The position numbers and the translations under genes were made by a program. Below the pieces are notes generated by a model that was given only the letters and a program-made list of their open reading frames with translations, ran no database searches and was not told the origin of the DNA. Below are positions 20,978 to 33,037 of a stretch of 64,000 nt of DNA, in pieces (within the stretch, counting starts at the first letter, position 1; the number at the start of each line of letters is the position of its first letter). The stretch is taken from assembly GCA_020912385.1 (NCBI GenBank), contig CP087208.1:1302001-1366000 (forward strand), read 5' to 3'. Source of the DNA: Neofusicoccum parvum (taxonomy: Eukaryota; Ascomycota; Dothideomycetes; Botryosphaeriales; Botryosphaeriaceae).

Positions 20978-22257
20978 GGCCCCTGTTGTCAGAAAATATT
21001 ACAGCGTGTTGTGCCGTTTAATAGTGGGAGATCACTCACTTTAAAGACCTTGACAGTGTATTTAGGCAACAGCTGTGTAAAGGGGCTGTGCGGTGGCTGA
21101 GTATCTGCAGTGCAACCACAAGCATTTAATGTGGCTGAGCAGCGCTCATTCACGGTCCAACAAAATTGCACAGAAATACCCGCGCGCCTCGCCTCTTTGA
21201 CGACCTCCATAATAACGTTTCACACTATAGAAATTGGCACTGTTTTGCAGCTCAACCGGCGTTGACCAATAATCCGTGGATGTGGTGCATTAGTGGCGGA
21301 TCACGGCTTCTCCACTTTGAAAAAATGCCACTTCTTCCACTTTGGGCATTTTGCATAAGCCACCAGGTAGCATTCGTTTCTTTGATAGGTCAAGATTTGT
21401 GGCAATGGCTCGGATGCATACTGGAAAGATATGTGTGGTTCTAAGACGCTGGAAATTCAAGAACCGTGACGATCAAACTTGATGACTGCATGAGCTCCAC
21501 CCACGGTTGAGGCTGTCACCGCGGGGCATCTTTCGCACATCCAAGGCTGGGCTCCGAAGTTGGCTTGCTCGAACAAAGCCACGGATGTGGGTCCACCAAT
21601 AGAGTGGTAGTTCGGTTTTTTCAGCTGAGGTTTGCGAAACGCCCTGCAAATTGAGGCTGGCTGAGTAGACAGACTTCTTTCCAATGCAATTACGCCCGAA
21701 ATGTAGGAAAATCCTGCACCATGAACCAAGATCGTGAGAGTAAGAAGCCCGTCCGGCCAACGACACATTTACTAGCAGATCGTTGACCACCATCCACTGC
21801 TTTTACGGCACGTACAAAGAACCTAGACCGTTTCCGGTGCTACTTCGCCAGCACATCACGCCCTTTCCGTAGCCAAAACTCTAAGAGCTCCTTTTGAAAG
21901 GCTACATGCAACTCATCATTACAATAGTTATGCCAGGATCACTTTCCTGCATATAGGATCATAAATGGAATGTATGCTTTCTACAGCTGTGGGAAAAGAC
22001 AAATATCTATGCAATCCTTTCCAATATCCACCCCGTGATTCATGCGTAGTGCTGCATACATCACTACTATAGGTGCTATCTCCCCGTCAGCCTGCTTCCC
22101 AGCTGAAACTGTAATCCGTCAGCTCTGCCTGGATTGCTTTTGTCATGTACGGATGCGTGATTTCCACGTCTTGCTCAAGCGCATTCGGGCAACATATAAG
22201 GCCAACCGCACACCGACTGCAACCCGAACTCTTCTACTCCCCAGAGTAGAGGCCAAC
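20978..22257. other. Divergent intergenic region
   Basis: 1.28 kb between the HET start (-) and the patatin start (+). It serves both promoters; no gene is supported. Confidence 0.5.
22195..22200 (+). promoter_or_regulatory. TATA-like box of the patatin gene
   Basis: TATAAG within CATATAAG lies 58 bp upstream of the ATG at 22258. Confidence 0.4.
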
Positions 22258-24370
22258 ATGGATCGTCTTAATCATCTCACGAAAGCAGGAGTGGAAAAAT
22301 TCCCATCTCTTCTATCACAATCATCTCCCGTTCCCCCCGGTCGATATGTGATCAAACACGCAGACGAAGATTACATCGGGGCCTTCGATGAACAGATCCA
22401 GGCCAAAACATGGTTTCAGTCACCAGTAATTTCTTAGCCCACCTCCAACACATAGTCGAGACTAACCCATGCAGCCACTCAAGCTCGAATTGATCCGCAG
22501 GATTCGTGGGCTCAAGCTCTTTGCCGAGTCCCACGATCAAGGCTTTTGCGACGACGAATCCGCGGGCAATTGGACCTGGCTGGAGCTTGCCATTCTCGAG
22601 AATGAATCGGCCACGTCTCCAAAGCTGACTGAAAATGGAGTCGAGCTCACATGGACCAGCCACAGCAACGAGCTCTGTTGCGCGGACTACAAATGGTTGC
22701 AGGGTGAGGTCTTCGACGAGAGCCGCGACTTCCTAAGCTTGCTTTATGTAGGCATACTCTTTGAGCCTTTCGACATGTGAGCTGACAATTCAATCAAGGA
22801 AGGCAATGTTATCGCGGTGCGGATATGTGCACAGTTCGCAGCCTGGGAGATCCACGTGAGAAACGGGTACCTGGTCATTGACATCGGTGACGAGAATGGT
22901 GCGTGCATAAATGCCTGCATAGTCACGACACGGTTTAATCTGAGGTCCAGTCAAACGCAAGTCTGTCAACTACGACCAGATCGTCCCCAAGATCAACAGG
23001 ATCGACGAGACACTCCGCCAGGTCAACGAAATTACACAACCAGCCTTCCAATGCTCGCTGCCCATTGGGTTTTACACTGCTGGGGTGATTGAGAAAGGTG
23101 GTGACAAGCCTGCTCTCCGTGTTCTCTCTTTCGGTATGCTCTATCCTTCTTAACGCTGTGGGTAAACTGACTGCGGCAAAGATGGCGGAGGAGTCCGCGG
23201 ACTCTCCTCGCTACTTCTTCTGAAAGCCGTCATGGACAAGGTGCACCCAAACAAGAAGCCATGTGAAATATTCGACATAATCGGCGGAACAAGCACTGGC
23301 GGGTAAGTTATTCGTTGATGGTGTGGTGCCTTTGATAACGTCGCACAGTCTGATCGCTATCATGTTGGGTCGTCTCCGCATGAGCGTCGAAGAGTGCATT
23401 GAGAAATACAACAAGGAAGACCTGATGGGAAAGGTTTTCAATCACGGATGGATCAAGAAAGGCTTGAACTTTGTGAGTGGTAGCCAGCTTTACAATGCCG
23501 CAGACCTTGAGGCCGGCATAAAGGAGCTCCTCAAGCACAAAGGATTGGGGGACGATACGGCGCTGCTCAACGAGGAAGCAGTAGACGAGGACAAGACTCA
23601 TCCTTGCAAAGTGTACTGAACCCTTTCTTTATGTGAGAATGGCCACTGACACCTCTTAGATTTGTCATGGCTGTTCGCAGAGATGCAGCAAACAACCGTG
23701 CGCCCGTCTTCCTCCGCTCCTACAGCAATCCGCTCGACAAATCGCTCCTGCCCGGCGTCAAAATTTGGGAGGCGGCGCGCGCAACATCGGCCGCACCATA
23801 CTACTTTGAACCGATCAAGGTCGGAGACTACGAGCTGGTAGATGGTGGGCTTGGAGCCAACAACCCGCTGGGATGGTTCGCCTCCGTCTCACCCGTTTCT
23901 CTGAGACTTTTCTAACGACGTACAGGCTCTGGACTGAAGTCTTGGGTGTCTTTGGGGCATCTCGAGAGACCGCTTGCTTCCTCAGCATCGGCACAGGCAT
24001 TCCCCCCAACAGTCCTGTCCCCAAGGCAACCTCGGTTCCCACGGTTGGTACCGTAGGCGATTTTGCCAGCATCGCCACTAACTCTGAAATCACTCATGTC
24101 CTGTTTCACGGGCTCATTGACGCGTTTGCGCCGAAGCCGGTGACCAGGAAGTACTGGCGGTTGAATGTTGGAAGCTACGGTGACTGGGAGGAAGAGAAGG
24201 GAGTGCTGTTCATGAAGTGGAAAAAGCTTCACAAGGATGATCCTAAGCCTATTGGAGACATGGATGATATTGACGCTCTCGAGGCTTTGAAGGACATGAC
24301 GAACGCATATATCAAGGAGAATGACACTCTCATTGGTGAATGTGCCAAGGAGTTGGGCGGTCTTGTTTAG
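22258..24370 (+). CDS. Patatin-like phospholipase with an N-terminal fungal extension
   Basis: Eight exons: 22258-22425, 22475-22747, 22799-22898, 22945-23133, 23182-23302, 23349-23612, 23660-23875 and 23926-24370. They join in frame to 591 residues; introns are 46-51 nt. The patatin domain starts at about residue 243 with the oxyanion loop DGGGVRG, then the nucleophile elbow GTSTGG (Ser of the Ser-Asp dyad), CKVFV, SAAPYYFEP and the catalytic Asp in DGGLGANNP. It should hydrolyse acyl esters of membrane lipids. The first 180 residues form a separate domain (LKLFAESHDQGFCDDESAGNW begins one block; ELTWTSHSNE and ICAQFAAWEIHVRNGYL others). Related patatin domains serve as effectors of fungal NLRs; this protein has no NLR part. 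Confidence 0.9.
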
Positions 24371-25158
24371 TTGCGGATCTCTTTCATTTTTTTCATGTGG
24401 CTTTTGCCTCTCTATGTGTCTATTCAAGGCAGTGGCTCCTCTCTCTAAATCCCTGCGGTAGTAGCAAATAGGATCTTGCTCTCATCAAAAGACTGAAATT
24501 GTGAGAACTCGAATGTCCCTTATGAATAGGCGAAAAACATCCATCTCTACCCTTCTATGAGCTGTGAGTAATTGAGTTGCCTGAGCTGATCTCAGATGAT
24601 GGAGGTAGTCCAGGGAGAATATGGGATCACAGTCAGACAGATTCCCGTCTCCTCTATTCAGTTTGAACCTCAATCCGATATGCAGGACTTCATTGGTAGA
24701 CTTCATAGACAAGTGGCTTTAGGATGTGTCGAACGGCGCGAGAAAATAAGACACCGCTGGTTTTCTCATTGTTGCTACTGAGGCCTGCTATATACGTGTA
24801 ATAATCGGATTTACGGAAATACGCATAACTGGGGCAAATGACTTGTGCTGGGGTAGGTGTATGGTGTAGTAACTAGGCAAGTAGTAAAACGCGTGTGGAA
24901 CAAGGAGGTAAAAACACGTGATTGCGGGCCAATGTGGTAGACAGGATGCTTGGTTAAAATGCTTCAAAATTTCGTAGAGCCACAGACTCTGGCAGTAAAG
25001 CTCAGTGAGTCCCGGCCCAATTCCATCGTTGACGAACAGGCTATGAACATTCCTTACGTCCAAGATAGACTAATAATACAAGGCATTATCAAAAGAACAA
25101 CTCCACGTTGGCAAGTCTCGGACTGCTTGCTTCGTGATAAACTGCTCAGAATGGTCAC
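24371..25158. other. Convergent intergenic
   Basis: 788 bp between the stops of the patatin gene (+) and the monooxygenase gene (-). No gene was recognised. Confidence 0.5.
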
Positions 25159-27352
25159 CTACCTCTTCCTCGGCGCAGGGGTCTCCCGATAAGCCGGCGG
25201 CAAGATGCCCTCCAGCGCAGCCTTGATCTGCAACGCCAGCGTGTACGAGTGCCAGCGGTGCTGCTGCGTGTAGCCGCCCATGACCCAGTAGTCCTCGACG
25301 CGCAAGTGCCGCTTCCACATACCACGGATCTCGCCCTCCGCATCAACGCCCCACGTGGCATCGAGCCGCGCCGCGATGGCGCGCGACCCCAACACATCCC
25401 CTCCCTCCTCCTCACCACCCCCGCCCCCCAGGATCTCAGCCGCCGTGTCGCGCGCGTCCTTGTCCGCGAACCCCGTGCACCACACCACCGCATCCGCCTC
25501 CGCCTCGCCGCCATCCGACAAGCGCAGGCCAGCGGCCGTCCAAGCGACGGGCTCGACGGCCGCGCGCACCGCGACGTGGCCTTGCTCGATCAACGCGGTG
25601 CCGCCCACGTCGACGTAGTGCCCGCCCGCGCGCTCGACCAGGTTCGCCATCAGCGCGCAGTCGGGGTCGCGGCTGTCGAGCGCGGGGAACCCCGCCGCCG
25701 CCAGCGCCGCGTAGCGCTCCGGCTCGCGCGCGGCGAAGGCGGCGAACAGCCCGCGCGCCAGCTGCGCGTCCACCGCCGTGGGGAGCGTCAGGAAGTTGCG
25801 GTCCGCGGCGTCGACGCCGGCGTCGTAGGCCCCGAGGCTCATGGGGTCGCAGACGTATTGCACGGGCACGATGTAGGTGGGGGAGCGGACGACCATGGTG
25901 GTTTGGAGGCCGGCGGCGTGGCAGTCTTCGAGGACGTCGAAGGCGGTGTTGGCGGAGCCGATGATGAGGACGGACTGGGGCGGTTAGGATGTGTGGTGGT
26001 GGGCTGGAGGGGGCGTGGCTTACTTTGGCGCCCTTTTCCTTCAGCTCTTGGGCATTTTTGTAGTGTGCCGAGTGGAGGCTGATGCCCTTGTACAGGTGGT
26101 CGTCTGCGATCGGGGGAAGGTAGATCTTCTGCGACCCGATGCCTGTCGCTTGAACCAGGTGCTTGGACACGGCCGTGCGTTGGCCAGCCGGGGTCTGGAA
26201 CTTGACTGTCCACCGCCTGGCTGACTGGTCGTATACCGTCGACTGGATCTTGGCCGAGGTGATGATGTTGAGGTTGAACGCCGCTACGTACCGTCGTACC
26301 TGTTCAGCCAGCTCGTCTTTGGTGAGAAGGTGTGGTGATTGAAGCTCCTTGGCGTATGCTGGTTACGAGACGTTGGTCAGACAGTGTAGACCAGTCAAAG
26401 CCAAGCTCGTGCTTACTCATGTAGGGCAACTCGCAGAATGACGTCGGGATGTGGAACCGCATGCAGTCATAGCGGTTAGCCCAGTTGTCGCCCGGCCGGG
26501 CATTTCGGTCGGCCATGACGCTCTCAACGCCAAGGGCCTTGAGGCGAGCGGCAAGGGCAACGGCGCTGTATGAATCAAGTAACTGGAAGTTAGCCAAAGT
26601 CACCTTCGAGCATCCCGGCCGTATTTTTGGACCTGACTCACGCGTTCCCGCCTCCGATGATGAAGACGTCCGTATCAAAAGCTTCCAGGCCGTCCAGCTG
26701 CCTGCCAGGAGACTTGAGTAAGGACTCATCCTCTTGCTTCACATCTAAGCTTTCGAGTCTGGTGCTCAGGATCCAGATCTTCCAAGCGATGGTCTCATTG
26801 CTCTTGGTAGGCAAGAGCAAGATCCTCCCACTACATGTAGCACCCGGCGAGCCAGTCTTGAAAGCAAGCCCGCAGTCAATGAATTGCTGTGTTTGCGAAG
26901 AATTGTCAGCTGCATCCAAGCTTTAGCCACGAGTTCAGACGGCTCAGGTCATTGCTCACAAGAATCGGAGTGGCTGGGATGAACCTGGCAGCCTCTAGCT
27001 TGATTCCATCAGTGATCCCCCTAAGCTTCTTGGTTTCCAAGAAGCTCGCGGCAATCACGCCGGGGTCCTTGAAGGTACGCAGATGGTAGGTCAGCGCCAG
27101 AGCGTCCTTCCAGTATGCCTGACCAGCAAAGAAGCAGCTCTCTAGCGCCTCGGCGTCATCGGCGGCGAGAGCAGCATTGAATGCGTCCAGCACAGCCTGT
27201 GCCTGCTTGGTCGGCTCCTTGCCGGCCATGGAGGCTGCATCTACGGTCCCTGGAGCAACCACGGGCACCGGCTGCTGGTCCATCATCTTCCGGAGGTCCG
27301 CCGGCTGAGGGTACTCATCGTGCAATGAGAGCTTGTCGATGCCTGGTCCCAT
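25159..27352 (-). CDS. Flavin-containing monooxygenase with an N-terminal NTF2-like domain
   Basis: Five exons: 26960-27352, 26642-26886, 26417-26565, 26024-26358 and 25159-25974, joined in frame to 645 residues. Residues about 45-170 (AVLDAFNAALAADDAEALESC, FAGQAYWKDALALT) resemble the NTF2/SnoaL fold. The FAD site follows: DVFIIGGGNAAAVALAARL, RPGDNWANRYDCMRFH and ELPYM. The NADPH site is SVLIIGSANTAFDVLEDC, and the WCTGF segment is the usual late motif. The C-terminal half includes YWVMGGYTQQHRWHSYTLALQIKA. Family members oxidise soft nucleophiles or ketones using NADPH and O2; the substrate is unknown. There is no signal peptide. The last exon is far more GC-rich than the first four. Confidence 0.88.
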
Positions 27353-28763
27353 GAGTCAGTTTACCGGGACGAACTTGAGCTCGCTACCACGCTGTGGGTT
27401 CACTAACTAGCGGCCATGTTTCAATCGCGATGGTGTAAGGTGGATCCTGCGCTGGGGAAATTGAGAACTTGAACCTCCCTCGGGTATGCATAGGCAGGGC
27501 AAGGACACAAGGGTACATATACGGAGCAGCAACACTGAGGTTGGCAATAAGCCAATGGCGTGATCTGTGCGGCGCGTACGTCTGCAGGTCCACTGCAATC
27601 CGAGTCATCGGTATTGCCCAGTCCCCCTGAAGCCCAGTGCGGTAATCGGCTACCTCTGATCGCCCATTGAAGGAATTCCGGGATCACGGAGTTGGTATGG
27701 TAAGTTTGATCCTGCATGCTTCCTTGTCAGGACACGTTCTCGCGTGTGGGTCGCTACTCGCTACTGCGGAGATTCGTCCGTGCTTATCTACGGCTGCGGC
27801 TGCCTTATGGACCTTTAGCCCCAACGCTGAGTGGTGGCGTGCAGACAGGAATTTCCACTCTCGTGTAGCGTGTCGGGCTATAGGAGACTCCTGAAATGGC
27901 GACAGACTGGTCAGCCGCCGAAGGAAGCAAGTAGATCGCTTCAATTTTGATCCGCACCATGATCACTGAAGGATGTGGAGGATGTTGACGGGTACAACCG
28001 TGCTGACTGCACAACGGTCTTCACGCCGCAGGGATCGTCAGGGGCGGTCGACTTCCCCGGGCCGGCGGATGGTGCGCTGAGACAATCTAGCCGGGGGTTT
28101 ACACGTTGCCACCCCACTTAACGGAAAACGGTCCGGTCTCGGCCGACGACATCACTCGTATGTGATACGGCTTATCCGGGGTGGTTTCCGTTCTCCCGAA
28201 GTATACCTTTCAGTGTTCGGGGGCGGGAAAAGGTGATAGACACAATAAAAACTCCCCTGTGTTCTGAGTAAACACCCTCCCAAGCGCAGAGCAACACGCA
28301 CGGGTAGACCGAGTGGGACTCAGCAGCACACCATTGCGCGTATTTGTGTGCCCGATCATGTCCGATCTACGCATCTCTACGAGTCAACCAACACGCCGAG
28401 TATTCGCCTCAGCACATGTGGTCAAGATCGCTGATGAGGCGAATCCTTCCTCAGTAACGCCTCAAACCTGCCTCTGATTTTGGAGAAAGATGCGATTCAG
28501 CAGCGAATCTTGACCGCAAAACCCCCGATAGATTAAAAAGGGGACTGGTGTTTTTCTTTTGCTGCCATGGGGCGTCTTTGGCGATCCATCCATGTCGTGC
28601 CGAGCATCCTGCTGTGCGCCTGCAGCTCTGCTATTTACCTTGTAGCCTTTCGGTTCGTGTCAGCCCACCACATTCTAAGTCGCGGTTATAACAGAGTAGG
28701 AATTGCCCCACCTGTGGTGGGTAGCTAACGTTCCGAGTCTGTTGCTGCACCTGTCCCGTTACC
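27353..28763. other. Divergent intergenic region
   Basis: 1.4 kb between the monooxygenase start (-) and the rhodopsin-type start (+), holding both promoters. It contains a 10-bp inverted repeat (28402-28444). No gene is supported. Confidence 0.5.
28402..28444. repeat. 10-bp inverted repeat, 23-nt loop
   Basis: ATTCGCCTCA at 28402-28411 and its reverse complement at 28435-28444, about 320 bp upstream of the rhodopsin-type gene. It may be a regulator site or chance. Confidence 0.5.
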
Positions 28764-30270
28764 ATGGCCATGACACCCGAAGCCCTCGAAGCCCTGCTCG
28801 CTTCACCGGCCCTCGAACCACCACCCGGCGTCACTGCGAACTTCGACAATCCTCCTAACGAAAATGGCCTTGCCTGGGGCGTGACGACGTTCTGCATGGT
28901 CATTGCGACCCTGTGTCTCTTCCTTCGCGGCTACGCTCGGATGTGGTTGGAGAAGACAGTTCGTGTCGAAGAAGGTAAGGTTTCTCTTGCTCCTGGCTAG
29001 AAAAGCTACTGACAACGCGGCTTTACCTTCAGTCTTGATGATCTGTGCATATGTTTGTCTTCCTTTACCACGCTCTTCATCGTCCTTACGCTGCCGCTGC
29101 TTCCGAGACCGAACTCACCCGTACTGACCTTCCCCAGGGTGCCTACTGGGGCACAGCCTACGCCGCATATGCCCTGATCTTCGAACCAGGCTATTACGTC
29201 CATACATGGAACCTTACAATGGGAGACCTTATACATCCACTCTATGTGAGCCTATCTTGCATCTTCTTGGACTGTTACTAGCAGGCATTATCTGACCAGC
29301 TCTAGCTCATTCTCATCTACGGCTGCTGCTACTCAGCCGTCCTTCCACTGATCAAGACGGCCATCCTTCTCGACTGGTGCCGAATCTTCGTTCCTTCCGA
29401 CAGGAAAAAGAACTTCTTCTGGTGGGGCTGCATGATCGTCATTGCTTTCCAGTGCATCTGGGGCCTCCTGTGCATCATCCTCCTGAACATGCAATGCCGC
29501 CCACACGAAGCTATCTGGAAATTCTACCTCCCAAGCAAGTGCTACGACCTACCAAAGGTCATGCTCACATCCGCCAGCTGCCAAGTCATCACCGACATCG
29601 TCATGGTGTTCCTCCCCCAAAAGATGATCTGGGGCCTTCACCTCAACTGGCAAAAGAAGCTCGGCGTCTCCATCATCTTCGGCGTCGGCGTAGTGTACGT
29701 CCACCCCCCTCCCCCACCACCCACCTACTAACGACGCCCCTCCCCAGCGCCTCTGTCGCAGCGTGCTTCCGCCTCGCCCACACGGTCACCTTCTCCAAGA
29801 CGACCGACACCATGTACTACATCGGGCCGCTCCTCTTCTGGGCCTGCGCCGAGATGACCTGCGGCTTCTTCATCCTGTCGGTGCCGTGCCTGCCCAAGAT
29901 CGCCAAGGAATCCTCGCTGCCGCGCGCCATCAAGCGCGCCCTCGGCCTGAGCGTCAAGTCCACGACTGGTCCATCCAACGGCACCCCCTCCGGCTCCGGC
30001 TCGCACCACCTGTCGCGCCCGTCCAAGTCGGGCATCGCCGCCGCGGACAGCTACTACAAGATCAGGGAGGACGGCGTCATGCTGGGCGACGTCGAGCGCT
30101 CGGAGAGCCAGGAGGGGCTGCGCGGCGAGTACGAGCGCGGCGAGGCGGCGAAGGGTGGCGCCGTGCGGGTGACCCGGACGACGCATATCAGCGTCACGAC
30201 GGATGCGCAGTCGGTTAGTGATCTGGAGGATAACGCGGCGCCGTGGACGAGGCGGGTGTCGCACACGTGA
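28764..30270 (+). CDS. Rhodopsin-type seven-helix membrane protein (fungal Pth11/SAT4-like)
   Basis: Exons 28764-28974, 29033-29052 (only 20 nt), 29138-29245, 29306-29694 and 29748-30270 join to 416 residues. Features are an extracellular N-terminus ending PPNENGLAWGVTTFCMVIATL, LMICAYGAYWGTAYAAYAL, the loop with DLIHPLY, YSAVLPLIKTAILLDWCRIF, the conserved SKCYDLPKVMLTSASCQVITDIVM, QKMIWGLHLNWQKKLGVSI, SVAACFRLAHT and a seventh helix ending FFILSVPCLPK. The cytosolic tail of about 100 residues is Ser/Gly-rich and charged. It belongs to the same broad family as the gene at 10057-11587 but with little close identity, so it is not a recent duplicate. The ligand and role are unknown. Confidence 0.87.
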
Positions 30271-30846
30271 CGGGGTTGGCTGGGTGCCTTCTTTTTTTTT
30301 TTTGCCGCCCCACCGACGCGGGAGCTAGGGTGGGGCGGGTGGATCTGCCTTGAGATGGCGATGGAGTGGCGGACGTGGGTGCGGCGCGCGTGCGGCGACC
30401 TGACCCGGGGCGGAGCGAGAAGGCTGGAGGCGGGGGAACCGCCTTTTTCAGGGTCGTGGGCGTTTGTGTGCCGGAGCTGCTATGTGGGTCTGTTTTACAG
30501 ACGAAGTCTCGTCGCGGTAGGCGAAAGGCGAAAGGATGGCCATGAAGATCACGTCGTAACCAGAGCCGTGATGAGGGCGCCTCGGGGAGTGGTGATGGGA
30601 TTTCGGCTGGTCCAATTGCAGGATGGCGTTGGTTCCCGTGGATTGGAAAGCTGAAGGCTTTGGTTCCGGCAGAAAGGGTTCTATGAAAGTGCAGATTGTG
30701 CACGCAGGACAGCCAACTTGCTTTCAAAGCAGTATGACAGGAGAATCAGACAGAGCGCTGGAGATTGCTAATAGACAAACGTTTATCTCGAAAAGTTAAT
30801 AGAAATGGGAGTGTTTCAAAAGATGTATTATTCTCCGGATGATATT
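30271..30846. other. Convergent intergenic with a T run
   Basis: 576 bp between convergent genes. A 12-T run (30292-30303) follows the rhodopsin-type stop by about 20 bp. No gene was seen. Confidence 0.5.
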
Positions 30847-32159
30847 CTATGCCGTCAGTCGTTCCTTCTCTTCTTCCAAAGATTTAAGACATGGCGCGAA
30901 GAACAATTCTCCACTTATCGCCTTGCGGAACGTTCCCATTGCGACACCGATCCAAAGAAGAGTGACCACCAGAGACATTGTTGTCCCAAGCACAAGGAAA
31001 AACCGCGAAGGTAGTTCTTTTCCAATGGTGATAGTCGAGACGGTGTAAACACCCAACGGGAATGTGAAACCCCACCAGCCCATGTTGAAGGGAAACTTGC
31101 TCCGCGAAATAGTCGCAAGCGCGAAGAACAGCCACACCAGACCAAAGCCCCACATGATGACTGCCATCAGCCAGCCGCACACATAGAGGATATCGCCCGA
31201 ATTCAGCGCCATATCCTTATCTCCGAGACTTCCAGTGATGGGGAAAATTTCCTTGGCCACTTTTCCCAGCTGCATGATGCCGAATCCTCCCTGACCGAGC
31301 GGACCAAGGGGCAAGAAAACGGATACAATGACCTCACGAGGTGGCAGCTTGTATATGGTCAGACGCTGAAAGTAAATGACCAACACTGCCATGGCGAGCG
31401 GAACACCTGTTCCCCAGAGAACGTAAGAAGCAACGATGGTGATGACTGCGTGCTGCGGACTGGGGAGCACTTCGGCAACAATGCCTCCAGTGGCCGCCGC
31501 GACAATGGTCGACACAATGGGGAGAAGCCAGGCAGCTGTCATGGTGCTGAGTTGAGCGTCGTGGATGCTCATTATCGCAAACGGAAGGTACATGCAAATA
31601 GAGATGGAGATGGCTGCATCAATCCACCAAAGGGCCCAAGCCTGCCTTTAATTAGAATTTGGCATCAGTTTTGCAGGTACGTGCTCACCAATTGGATTGC
31701 CCTGTCACCCCAAACGGGGACGCAGACGAATACAGTCATGTTGATGATTGTGGCCAGGCCCATGGGAAAAGTGCCGAGGAACAGACTTTGAGCGGGATGC
31801 TTGATCATGGCCATCCAGATACGCGGATATAGGGTGTACCGCAGGATTGAAATTCCGAGGAAGACACTGAAGAGGAGAACGTTGAGGGCGAAAATGGCGA
31901 CAGAGATCCAGTAGAGCCATGTGGCGTTGTACGGGAGATTGTGGAGTAGAATGGATACAATTCCGGTCCCCATGTTTACCGAGAACCAACTGGAGGGAGT
32001 ATTAAAGCTAGCAAGGTGCCTGCGTAGAAGGGCCGGGAATAGATCTTACGACGGGGTGAAGTTTCGAACGATCCTTCGCCACCCACGCTGGTATTTGGCG
32101 TTGGCACAAGGCCGCTCATCGTAGGCATCGTTGTTACTGGACTCTACGGACGGATCCAT
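30847..32159 (-). CDS. SSU1-like sulfite efflux pump (TDT family)
   Basis: Exons 32050-32159, 31689-31989 and 30847-31641, with introns of 60 and 47 nt, give 401 residues. About ten membrane segments are visible. Family features are RNFTPSWFSVNMGTGIVS, LHNLPYNA, HPAQSLFLGTFPMGLATIIN, LPIVSTIVAAATGGIVAEV, FLPLGPLGQGGFGIMQLG and FNMGWWGFTFPLGVY. Proteins of this type export sulfite at the plasma membrane and protect against sulfite formed during sulfur metabolism, such as cysteine breakdown; some members carry dicarboxylates instead. The match to the fungal SSU1 branch (NMGTGIVS start, GWWG motif) favours sulfite. Confidence 0.9.
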
Positions 32160-33037
32160 GGTGACGAAACTTAGTTTATGGAATGCGGCTCAGGGAAATC
32201 TCAACTTTATACTTCCATCTCACGTTAGCTCGGGTGTGTGGTGGCGTCAGCCTCGTGGGTCATTAGGGCCGGATGATTTGAGTCATCCCGGGCGTTGCCG
32301 TAACACGACTTTCCTCGTCTGTACATTTGTTACACGGGCTCTCCTCATGCTATGCTTACTAAATCTCGTGCGGTCACGTCTACGCATGCGGTTCTCAGGC
32401 TCACGGTCGCCCTGAAGGACTGAAGCCAGAAGTTGCCTGTCGAACTGCCATGAGGTTATGGCGGCCGTGACAAATCCCAGAATTTCTATTTCACTTGGTC
32501 ACGATGTCTGCGATTATGCAGGCAAAAAGCATTCTGAAGCTGCAGTTATGGACTTTATTTCCACAGTAACCCCTGGGAGTGGAGCCGTAAAGTTGCACGT
32601 ATGACTGGATCTTCAGGGTCGGTGGCCATTTCCAGAAACGGGCTAGACGGGAGCCTCGGGAACGCTAAGGACGCGCTTTTCTTTGTCAGATAGGACAGCC
32701 AGACCGCTTTGTATCTGTTTTGTCTGGACAGGATCTCAATTTTCACTAGAAATTTTATCGTCTGCCGCGTGAGCAGGAGATTGTGAGCACGTTTGGTGGA
32801 AAACTCTCCGCTGAGGTAACGCGAGAGCTGCGACGCTGTGCTGGAAGCAGTCTCCGGGTAGACTCTGGGCGCAGAGACGTCATCGTGCTCACCTGAAGTA
32901 CTCACGCACATTTACTCTACTCTATGGTTTTCAGAGAAGATGGTTTTTCTTTTGAGCGTCAGACATACCAGGACAAATTCAAGCTAAAATGCAAATCAGT
33001 CCACTTGAAAGGCCACCCGCCTCCACGGCTCTTTGCC
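32160..33037. other. Intergenic, no gene seen
   Basis: 878 bp between two minus-strand genes. A minus-strand TATA box for the sulfite pump lies at its left end; the rest holds no recognisable gene. Confidence 0.5.
32206..32211 (-). promoter_or_regulatory. TATA box of the sulfite pump gene
   Basis: TATAAA on the minus strand, 47 bp upstream of the ATG at 32159. Confidence 0.45.

Noticed and set aside
30292..30303. T run as a transcription terminator
   Set aside because: It lies on the plus strand after a protein-coding gene, where poly(A) signals rather than T runs end transcription. Treated as a simple repeat.
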